Source of the DNA: Bacilli bacterium
GTDB lineage: Bacteria > Bacillota_I > Bacilli_A > RF39 > UBA660
Assembly: GCA_017511375.1 (NCBI GenBank)
Contig: JAFWKJ010000013.1
Span: forward strand, 1 to 39,958
Direction: 5' to 3'
Length of the DNA: 39,958 bases
Below the pieces are notes generated by a model that saw only the letters and a program-made list of their open reading frames with translations, did not search any database and had not been told where the DNA came from. Positions 30,220 through 38,600 of this stretch are shown here, in pieces (the first letter of the stretch is position 1; each line of letters opens with the position of its first letter). Both the position numbers and the translations under genes were made by a program.

Positions 30220-31569
30220 TTAGGAAAGATTTTTAACGGCTTCCACAATCTCAAACCAAGTAGTAGCAGTTAAAACTCCACTCGCTTCCAACCCATTTTT
30301 TTCCTGTAAAAAACGAACAGATTTTTCTGTCAAAGAATCATATTCTCCTGAAACAATCACACCTGGTATCTCATGAGAATCTTCACAAATTAAATACAAA
30401 AATCTTTGAAGATTTAATACATCCTCTCCCGTCATACCATTTGATAAGTATCTACCAGAGAAGAACTCATTTAAAGCATAACGGCAACCAGTAGGAACTT
30501 TAGAACGATAATCTTGATAAACTCTTATTATCTTATTCCAAGTCGCAACATCCACCTCTCCTGTTTCAGGAAGTTGATAATACCTTTGAAAAGCAAGAAC
30601 ATTTTCCTTCGTTAAACGATTAAAGGTATCCCCTGATATTTCCACATTAGGAATTCGATCATCAAAACAAGCAATTAAAGATAAATAATAATGTAAATCT
30701 CGAATATAAAGCCCCTGATTTCCTTCCTTCAAAACTGTAGGATACTTTAGTTCCACTTCTTTTTTAGAAATACCTTCTGAATAAATATTCGTAATTTTTT
30801 TCACGGCATTAAAATAATATTTTATTTTATACCAAGTAGAACGATCCACTTCTCCTGTAACCGGTAAAGAAAAAGTTTTTTGGAATACTTTTACCGCATT
30901 TTCCATTTCTATATCAAAATAAATCGTATCACGAATAATCGCAGGAATGGCAGGATAGTTTTGCCCTATCCGATTCAATTGAACTTTTAATAAGCGAATC
31001 ATATCTCCCGCATCCCCAATCGATAAAACCACTCCGGGATAACTTTCCATCAAAGGAGATATCGTTGCATTGTCAACAAGTTGAACAGAGTCTCCATAAT
31101 AATATTTTAAAATACGTAAAGCATCTAATCCTTGATTTGCTAAACTAACACTTCCCCATTGAGAAAGACCACTACAAGTAGTATTTCTTCCATCACAATA
31201 GGAAGCAAATAATGGTTGTATTTGTCCTGAACGAACGATATAGGAAGGAAATATTTCGTCCACAATATCATAAATCGTTTCAAAGAACTGTCTATCTTCT
31301 ACAAAGCTTTGATCATATTGACTACTACTCGTAATATCAAAAGTATACCCTCTAGAACGATACCATTCATTATAAATACGATTTAAAGCAAAACTAATAA
31401 TGGCATAAATATTGGCCTTTAAAGCCTCCTTTGGCCAATTAGGATACAATTCACCAGAAGCTACATTTTTAATATATTCCACAAAAGAAACACGAATATT
31501 TCTCGCATTACTATCAGGGCTCCCCAAATGAACCACAATCGATTCTGGAACGACAGGAACTTTATACAT
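30220..31569 (-). CDS. sleC: SleC-like spore cortex-lytic enzyme, catalytic part with three PG-binding domains
   Basis: 449 residues. Residues ~10-160 match the SpoIID/LytB-type catalytic region of clostridial SleC: YIKNVASGELYPNWP with candidate Glu40, AIISFALNRIYNEWYRSRGY, SYCDGRNTTC...LSQWGS and ILKYYYGD. Three peptidoglycan-binding (PF01471-type) repeats follow at ~190-250, ~290-350 and ~385-445, each ending TGE/TGV...TW. SleC is a germination-specific lytic transglycosylase of the spore cortex; C. difficile SleC has fewer PG domains. The N-terminal pre-domain is encoded by the separate upstream gene, with 8-nt overlap. RBS GAGGTGAAA. No terminator is visible before htpG. Confidence 0.82.
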   Translation of the reverse strand: MYKVPVVPESIVVHLGSPDSNARNIRVSFVEYIKNVASGELYPNWPKEALKANIYAIISFALNRIYNEWYRSRGYTFDITSSSQYDQSFVEDRQFFETIYDIVDEIFPSYIVRSGQIQPLFASYCDGRNTTCSGLSQWGSVSLANQGLDALRILKYYYGDSVQLVDNATISPLMESYPGVVLSIGDAGDMIRLLKVQLNRIGQNYPAIPAIIRDTIYFDIEMENAVKVFQKTFSLPVTGEVDRSTWYKIKYYFNAVKKITNIYSEGISKKEVELKYPTVLKEGNQGLYIRDLHYYLSLIACFDDRIPNVEISGDTFNRLTKENVLAFQRYYQLPETGEVDVATWNKIIRVYQDYRSKVPTGCRYALNEFFSGRYLSNGMTGEDVLNLQRFLYLICEDSHEIPGVIVSGEYDSLTEKSVRFLQEKNGLEASGVLTATTWFEIVEAVKNLS

Positions 31570-31963
31570 TAGGTTTCACCTCGGGTATCATTCTCACATA
31601 TTGAATTACGGTAATTCCTCCATAAATAGAAATCGTATACTGTTGAATATCTTGATAACCCAAATGAATAGCACTCATTTCATAATTCGTAGAAACCGGA
31701 ATATCCGTAGAACTTAAATCTTTTTTAGGAGCCGGTAAAACAATATCTCCCAAGAAACCAACAGAATCCGTTTTGCCATTATAAAATAAAACTTGATAAT
31801 TTCCAATTTTTTTCATGATTAAAATATTGGTGTTAGAAAGAGGAATCACTCCTCCCATCGTAAAAACGCGTACTCTTAAAACCCCCGTATCTGGATATTC
31901 CTTGATAAAGTCTTGATATTCATCCATCAAACGGAATTCATCCAAGGTAATATATTCTTCCAT
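31562..31963 (-). CDS. SleC pre-domain-like protein, separate gene
   Basis: 133 residues. The part from ~25 to ~130 resembles the N-terminal pre-domain of SleC, a carboxypeptidase-regulatory-like beta sandwich: VLRVRVFTMGGVIPLSNTNI, then GDIVLPAP and the closing IYGGITVIQYVRMIP, which in one-piece SleC leads into the catalytic domain. No signal peptide. It overlaps the LysM gene upstream by one base (TAATG) and the catalytic SleC-like gene downstream by 8 nt, so all three are translationally coupled. It may act as a folding or inhibitory partner in trans. Confidence 0.75.
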   Translation of the reverse strand: MEEYITLDEFRLMDEYQDFIKEYPDTGVLRVRVFTMGGVIPLSNTNILIMKKIGNYQVLFYNGKTDSVGFLGDIVLPAPKKDLSSTDIPVSTNYEMSAIHLGYQDIQQYTISIYGGITVIQYVRMIPEVKPNV

Positions 31964-32613
31964 TAAGATACCTCCTTTATTTTTAGTATTTGCCCAATAC
32001 TCAAATTAGTATTAGATAAGTTATTTAACCTCACAATCGTATCAACAGAAATCCCATACTTCTTCGCAAGAGAATATAAAGTGTCCCCTCTTACAACCCG
32101 ATGTGTGATATAAGAAGGTTCTTGATATACATCTCCATAACAGCTACTTCCCACAGAAATATCATTAATAGGAGACAAATACAACACTTGCCCAACCATT
32201 AAAGAAGTACTACTTAGTTGATTATAAGAAATTAAGTCACTAACACTTACCCCCATTTTTTTCGCAATAGAATACAAAGTATCCCCTTTTTGAACCACAT
32301 ACGTATTAGATGAATTATCCTCATTAGAAAGACCCGAAACCTGAAGTACTTGCCCAATCGATAATATTTGATTCGTAAGTTGATTCATCTCAATCAACTC
32401 TGAAACAGGAATTCCATATTTTTTACTAATACTATATAATGTATCCCCTTTTTGAACTACATACGTATCACTAGAAACAGGGACTATTAAAACCTGTCCC
32501 ACTTGTAAAGAAGAACTCTTTAATTGATTTTTCTCCATCAAAGCAGAAACACTGACACCAAACTGTTTTCCAATTCCATATAAGGTATCTCCCTTTTGTA
32601 CTACATATTCCAT
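31963..32613 (-). CDS. four-LysM-domain protein
   Basis: 216 residues made almost entirely of LysM domains at ~2-46, ~50-94, ~104-148 and ~170-213, each starting YVVQKGDTLY or HRVVRGDTLY and ending with SIGQIL-type strings. LysM binds the GlcNAc backbone of peptidoglycan. There is no signal peptide or span, which fits a protein made in the mother cell and deposited on the forespore cortex or coat; operon linkage with the SleC-like pair supports this. The start is the ATG behind GGGTGATG; the longer frame runs into the upstream terminator. Confidence 0.88.
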   Translation of the reverse strand: MEYVVQKGDTLYGIGKQFGVSVSALMEKNQLKSSSLQVGQVLIVPVSSDTYVVQKGDTLYSISKKYGIPVSELIEMNQLTNQILSIGQVLQVSGLSNEDNSSNTYVVQKGDTLYSIAKKMGVSVSDLISYNQLSSTSLMVGQVLYLSPINDISVGSSCYGDVYQEPSYITHRVVRGDTLYSLAKKYGISVDTIVRLNNLSNTNLSIGQILKIKEVS

Positions 32614-32640
32614 AACATCACCCAATAAAAAATATGCATA

Positions 32641-32672
32641 AAAAAAAGAATAATACATACGATTATTCTTTT
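32641..32672 (-). terminator. terminator of the RyR-motif protein gene
   Basis: Stem AAAGAATAAT / ATTATTCTTT with a 7-nt loop and T7 tract on the minus strand, just after the stop codon. It separates the gene from the LysM-SleC operon. Confidence 0.8.
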
Positions 32673-32675
32673 ATC

Positions 32676-33413
32676 TTAAATTCTTCTTCCAACAGTAACA
32701 ATCTTATTTTGCACACAAATAGCATTGATATCTATCAAACCCTCAATATAAGCATGTACCTTATCTTGTGCCAAATAAACTTGTGCTTTATCTCTCTCTT
32801 GTTCCTCCTTTGACAATTCGCTATAAGGAACAGCCAATTTTGGATTACCACGATTAGGATCAAACACCCAAGGATTTCTTCTTAACCATTCTATATGAAC
32901 AATAGCCCCTAATTGTTCCATATCTTCTAGAGATATCACATCTCCAAACATAATTCTATTATATACAAGATCAATCGCAACCCTAGCAGCCTCTAAACTA
33001 TCTGTTTTAGATTCACTAGAAAGAGAAGAAAAATCTCTTAAGACATTTTCCTTTCCATCTTTATAATCAGCTCCTAATTTAGAAGCCTCTTCCAAAGAAA
33101 TTTGTACAGGTGCAAATCTTTTTACTGTAATAACGCCATGATGAAACAAATTCATAAAAACATTAAAATCAGTTAAACAACGACTCACATAACCCTCATG
33201 TCCTTCCAAGTAAGAAGTATCTATTTCCACTTCATTTCTTTTTTCTTCCCCCACAAAACAAGCATTACGAAAAGACTCCCCAAAATTCTTTGTTTTTTTA
33301 TATTCTTGGTTTGCCCTTTTAAAGAAGGCAAGCAACTCCTGTTGACACCAAGCATCATGTAAATCCGCCCCTAATGAATAAGAAAGTGCTTTTTTCACAA
33401 TTATTTCATCCAT
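32676..33413 (-). CDS. protein with a single RyR-type motif
   Basis: 245 residues. Residues ~161-212 fit the RyR domain pattern (PF02026-like): a helix LEDMEQLGAIVHIEWLRR, then NPWVF and the hallmark PKLAVPYSELSKEEQERDKA (compare the family's L-V-P-Y-x-x-L-x-E-E-E-x-x-D). An N-terminal segment GADLHDAWCQQ is reminiscent of the same helix. No signal peptide or span, so soluble. RyR domains occur singly in scattered bacteria with unknown ligands. RBS AGGAGG is ideal. It follows the CPBP protease by 10 nt, so the two form one operon ending in a terminator. Confidence 0.75.
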   Translation of the reverse strand: MDEIIVKKALSYSLGADLHDAWCQQELLAFFKRANQEYKKTKNFGESFRNACFVGEEKRNEVEIDTSYLEGHEGYVSRCLTDFNVFMNLFHHGVITVKRFAPVQISLEEASKLGADYKDGKENVLRDFSSLSSESKTDSLEAARVAIDLVYNRIMFGDVISLEDMEQLGAIVHIEWLRRNPWVFDPNRGNPKLAVPYSELSKEEQERDKAQVYLAQDKVHAYIEGLIDINAICVQNKIVTVGRRI

Positions 33414-33423
33414 ATAATACCTC

Positions 33424-34773
33424 CTACTTATTTAAATATAATTGATCAGAATCATCAAAATAATATAATTCACCAATATTACTTCTTATAGTTGGATAAT
33501 GATAAGAATCCCCCTCTATATCAATTATACCAAAATCATTGATATCAGATACAACAATCTTTTTGAATTGATTTTGCATATGTAAGAAAGCATCATCATA
33601 CAAATCTAACTTCGAATAAGCCCCATACAATAAAACATTATTACTCGTTTGAATCATAATCGTAATTTCATGATCATTCTCAACCATTAAGTAATTATAA
33701 TAATCCCCATTATCCGTTAAAAAGATAGAATCATTTGTTTTAGTATTTTGAAAACATAATCTTCCCGTCTCAGGATCTACTTCTAATACATAATTTAAAT
33801 AAGAATAACGATTATAATCATAAAAAGAAATACGATAAGAAGAATCAATTATTTTACGAGTATAATCAGGACATAATTCATTTTGATCTCCATATTCATG
33901 AACAAATAGTAAAGTAATTACGTATATAGCAATCCCAATTGCCATAAAATAATCTTTTGTACTTTTCACTTCTTTCGTATATAAATCTGTTTGTCGATAT
34001 AACCAATAACAAAAGAATCCATAGGCAATAATCAAAAGGGTTCCCCGAATAATATTAATAACCATCGTCAAAGTAGTAGGAGGTGCAGACAAACAATCTC
34101 CCATAGAATTGACACTACCTAAAAATAAACTAAAATCCCATAAGGCGTGAGAAAATACAACTACCCAAATATTCTTTGTCTTATAATATACTAACGCTAA
34201 GAAAACCCCTCCTGCAGCTGCATTCATGACTTGTACAAGCGTCTCAAAAAGTCCTTGAGTTTCTCCAATATTTAAAAAATGAACAACCCCAAATATAAAA
34301 GAGGAAAAAAGGATAGATAAAAACACTTCTTTACGATTCCGAGAATATCTTTCTAAGAATTCATTTAATAACCAACCTCTACATAAAAACTCTTCCACAA
34401 TCCCAATAAAGAAACAATATAATGCCACATTAAATAAAGAATAAATATCAAAAGCATTATCATTCAGAATAATACTAATTATATTAATCCCAATAAAGAA
34501 ACAAGAAAGTAATAATTCAGGTAAAATATATTTAAAACTAGTAAAAAAACCTTCCCTCTTCTGTGTAAATATATATTTGTTTTTAAAGAGTAATACTAGA
34601 ATAACAACTAAACCAGACCATAAAATCTCATAAGTAGCCTCTTCCCCAAACTTCGCAGTAGACAAACTACCTTGCATAATACTCGCAACAACTTGTTGAG
34701 TAAAAAGCACCCCTAAAAATAAAGCAATCATCATCACCCAATATAAAAATATATGTGTTCTCTTTTTATCCAT
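33424..34773 (-). CDS. CPBP family intramembrane metalloprotease with C-terminal extension
   Basis: 449 residues. About eight membrane spans in ~10-260 carry the CPBP (Abi/Rce1-like) motifs: VEEFLCRG with E127, E128 and R132, FGVVHFLN with H165 and SHALWDF with H209 and D213. A further span (~285-300) is followed by a ~140-residue extracytoplasmic C-terminal domain (EYGDQNELCPDYTRK onward) not part of the family core. Substrate unknown. The start is the ATG after TTG, with AGGGAAAG upstream. Cotranscribed with the RyR-motif gene. Confidence 0.85.
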   Translation of the reverse strand: MDKKRTHIFLYWVMMIALFLGVLFTQQVVASIMQGSLSTAKFGEEATYEILWSGLVVILVLLFKNKYIFTQKREGFFTSFKYILPELLLSCFFIGINIISIILNDNAFDIYSLFNVALYCFFIGIVEEFLCRGWLLNEFLERYSRNRKEVFLSILFSSFIFGVVHFLNIGETQGLFETLVQVMNAAAGGVFLALVYYKTKNIWVVVFSHALWDFSLFLGSVNSMGDCLSAPPTTLTMVINIIRGTLLIIAYGFFCYWLYRQTDLYTKEVKSTKDYFMAIGIAIYVITLLFVHEYGDQNELCPDYTRKIIDSSYRISFYDYNRYSYLNYVLEVDPETGRLCFQNTKTNDSIFLTDNGDYYNYLMVENDHEITIMIQTSNNVLLYGAYSKLDLYDDAFLHMQNQFKKIVVSDINDFGIIDIEGDSYHYPTIRSNIGELYYFDDSDQLYLNK

Positions 34774-34876
34774 CAAATCTTTCCCTTCTTCTTTTATCTT
34801 TACAAATCCCTATCTTAAATATACTATGAATACACCCCAATCCAGACAAGAAAAAAGGTATTTTACAGTTTTAGAC

Positions 34877-34907
34877 AAAAAGAAAACCAGTGTTTTCACA
34901 CTGATTT
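34877..34907 (-). terminator. terminator of the surface protein operon
   Basis: Stem CAGTGT / ACACTG with loop GAAA, extended by A/T pairs, and TTTTCTTTTT on the minus strand, directly after the stop of the 235-residue gene. Confidence 0.8.
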
Positions 34908-34917
34908 TCATATTATT

Positions 34918-35625
34918 TTACACATCGTTGTAAGCAAAGAACCACTCATCATTACCATCTAATTGATAAAGAATAATAACTTGTGTTAGATGATTATAAG
35001 TTAATTGATACCCTGTTATTTGAGAAGCCTCAATGTCTTTATTCTCTCTCTTCTTAGCATTTTTAACAATAATCTCATCTATTTGTTCTTTTAAATAACC
35101 AAACGCTTCAAACAACTCATCGGGTTCAGTTAAAAACTTTTTTTTCTTCTTAGAATAAATATAAATATCAACCGTGTTTTGTACATCATCAGAGCAAAAA
35201 TCGGAACGAATATTATTTTGTGAAATTGAAATAACATCATTTTTATATTCCAAATACTCTGTAAGAGTTTTTGTTAGATATCTATACTTATACTTGCCTT
35301 TCACTTCTGCACAAGCTTCATCATCAGCTGTTGTATGTTTTAAATCTTCTTTTTTTAATTTTTGATTTTTAGCGTTCATTTCCTTCATAAGTTTTTGCAT
35401 ATCAGGATTGTCTGATTTAAAAGTATAAATAGCATATCCTCCAGAGGCAACACACAAGTCATCCTTCGGATCTATACAATTATCTACATTATCATACTTA
35501 TAATCAAGATTATCAAGAAACTCATCTTTCTTAACACCACGTGAAGCAAGGAAAAGAATCAATAGTATAATTCCTATTACAATAACAACTAGAAAACATG
35601 CAATAATTATTTTTTTCTTTTTCAT
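34918..35625 (-). CDS. membrane-anchored Cys-containing partner of the giant surface protein
   Basis: 235 residues, not recognised. A Lys-rich head (MKKKKI) and one span (~5-27, IIIACFLVVIVIGIILLILFL) precede an extracytoplasmic domain with several cysteines (NCIDPKDDLC, DEACAEV, DFCSDD), suggesting disulfides, and an aromatic C-terminus (DEWFFAYNDV). The start is the ATG behind TTAGGAGTGAT, whose TAG is the stop of the giant gene; a longer frame would overlap that gene. It is tightly coupled to the giant protein and last in the operon. Confidence 0.8.
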   Translation of the reverse strand: MKKKKIIIACFLVVIVIGIILLILFLASRGVKKDEFLDNLDYKYDNVDNCIDPKDDLCVASGGYAIYTFKSDNPDMQKLMKEMNAKNQKLKKEDLKHTTADDEACAEVKGKYKYRYLTKTLTEYLEYKNDVISISQNNIRSDFCSDDVQNTVDIYIYSKKKKKFLTEPDELFEAFGYLKEQIDEIIVKNAKKRENKDIEASQITGYQLTYNHLTQVIILYQLDGNDEWFFAYNDV

Positions 35626-35635
35626 ACTATCACTC

Positions 35636-38600
35636 CTAATTTTCACATTTTCCACAATCTGAAGTAGGTACGGATGTTTTATAACACTCATTATACACCC
35701 ATCCATTGCAATATCCAGCTACCAATGAAGACGTATTCGTACCCGGAATATTGCCACAAGAACTAAGAGTTCCCACAGTATATGTTGTTCCTGATAATGT
35801 TCTTTCTCCAGATATTTCTATAGGTGTTTTAAATCCAGCAAGCATTCCATTAATACCAGGTGTATCATACCAAACATCTCTAAAAGAATTTCCTTGACGA
35901 ATATAAGTCCAAGCATAAGAATCATACCAGTTACTAGTACCGTGTGTCACATTTGCCTGACATAGATATACTTTCGTTGTGCAGGTAATGCTACAATTAG
36001 ATCCACCAGTACTTGTATCAAAGCTACTACATCTATGTGAATAATCGCTATAATAGCTTGAATAAGCAAGTCGATTATAAGTACCACTACCACAACTAAC
36101 ACTGCATGAACTACCGTCCTTATATTTAATGTGTCCACTTGCGCAACAAACTTGAGAATTACAACTAGCAGAATCTAGTCCACAATCTGAACCATCATAC
36201 TTAGATGTTTTACTTCTATATTTCGTTCCCCCATCACAAGGTTCTGAACAACTTCCCCAACTTCCATAATTAACAGAACCGGAGCCACAACACGTAGGAA
36301 CAGAGACAGAACCTGTACATGTTATTGTTGTATTATTTCCAAGAGAATCTGTTAAATACATATAACCAGTTTTAGTTCCACTACTTGAACAAGATAAACT
36401 ATTAGATCTTGAAGAAGAAGATGTAAAACTAGATTCACCAGTAAACTTGTAAGTTTGACTCACTCCTCCAACTCCACTATTATCTGAAACCCTTGAAGGA
36501 GTAATGCTCATACTATTACTAGAATTTGTATTATAACTTCCAGATAAAGTACATTCTCCTGTTGGAGCTTTTTTGTCAATTTTTATAGATCTATATCCAC
36601 AATCAGTCGTATTACCAGCTCCATCTGAAACACTACCCGCATTGTTTTCTCCCTTTGCTCCTGCTGTCGTGGTATTTATTTGAGTATCAGTATATGGATG
36701 AGAAGCAGCAGAAGTCACACAACCTGACCCTCCTGTTCCATCATCACAAGAACTTGATACTGTTATAGTTTGATTAGTCCAGGGAGCAGTAGTAGGATAA
36801 TCTGTATTATTTGGATATTTTGCTGCCAATTTACATTCTGGAGCATGTCGGTCAATCTTAACAGTTATGGGACTACAAGTATTAGAATTTCCAACATTAT
36901 CAACTATACTAGTATCAGCAGGGACAGCATTACTAGTCGTATAATTACCATTATTTGTTCCTTCATAATCATTTGGTTTGGAATCATTTGAAGCATTAGT
37001 ACATCCAGACCCTCCAGTGTCACTACAAGAACGTGATACCGTTACAGTTTGATTAGTCCAAGTACCACTTGAATAACTAGATCCTCCTGCCTTTGCAGAT
37101 ACAGAACAATCTGGTTTTTTCCTATCAATGTTAACAGACAGTGTTCCACATGTTTGTATATTACCGGCTACATCATCAACCGTTACAGTCGTACCGTCTC
37201 CTCCTGGTCCTAGATTTTTGGAATAATGGGTATTTGCCGCTCCAGGATAATCATAATGTTTATCTTGTTTAGATGTGGTTGTACAATCACTATTGATAGT
37301 ACCCGCTTCATCTTTACATTCTCTAGATACTCTTACAGTTGCAGTCGTCCATTCTCCAGAATATGGATTATTTGTATATTTATCAACTGTTGAATTATTA
37401 CTAGAATCATAAGATTTTCCATTAGAGGCATATGTTCTAGATAAATTACATGCAGGTTTTGTGTAATCAGTCCATACATGGAAACCAGTTGGACAAGTTG
37501 CACTTATATTTCCTGCTTGATCCGCAACAGTTCCACCTTGTCCATCTCCAGCAGCTCCTGCATCATCTGTCTTTATTTCATAATCATAAGTATGATAATT
37601 TATACTATTAGGATCACAGGTACTATGGGTTGTTCCATTTGGATCACTACAGGTTTGATATATTCGGGTCATTTCTTTTTCATTTCCCGAACTTCCCCCT
37701 GTACCATTTTTCAAACTTAACCAATTATCAGTACCATTTAGATAACCTGAACCAGTTGTATTTTGTACAGAATAACTACTTGCACCTGTACCTGTTCCAT
37801 AGTTTTGGCCAGCACCACAAACTGGAATAGTATAATCAATTCTAACAGTTTGGTTTGGATCACATTCTGCACTTATATTTCCTGCTTTATCATATACAGT
37901 TCCACCAACGCCACGACCCATAGCTCCCGCATTAGAAATATCCATTTCTGAATCGTAAATAAAATAATCTATACTATTATCATCACAACCACTCTTAATC
38001 GTTCCGTTTTCAGTACATTGTTGTGTTACTTTCGCCATATTTTTCAAAGGACCCGTTCCATCATGTAAACCAATCCAGCCATAAGATGTTGCAAGTTTCG
38101 TACTAGAATCATTAAAGTTAGTACTACTTGATCCATACGCATATTTTGTAATCGTTGTACAAGTTGGAAGCGTATAATCAATTTTTACCGTTTTCTTTGG
38201 ACAAGAACTAATGTTACCCGCAATATCATTAATTGTTCCTCCGTCATTATATCCCATGGCTCCTGCATTATCTGTCTCTATTTCATAATCATAAATGAAG
38301 TAATTAATTGATCCATCATCACAATCACTATTAATACCTCTTGGACTTTGATTATCGTTACATACTTGCGTTACTTTTGCCATTTCCTTAATACCGCTAG
38401 ACTTTAATCCATTCTGCCATCCTAACCAGCCATGTGCAGTAAGAATACCATCAGAAGTAGGAGTAAAATTATTTTTATTTGCCCCTACTCCATAACTTAC
38501 GTCCGCCGTACATACAGCTTTCGTATAGTCAATCCATACATGTTTATTGGTTGGACAACTTGCACTTAAGTTTCCTGCCTTATCATAAACATCTCCACCA

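Noticed and set aside
32614-32675. Sigma-G or sigma-E type promoter before the LysM gene
   Set aside because: TGCATA and CATATT strings occur, but no -35/-10 pair with correct spacing could be made from them.
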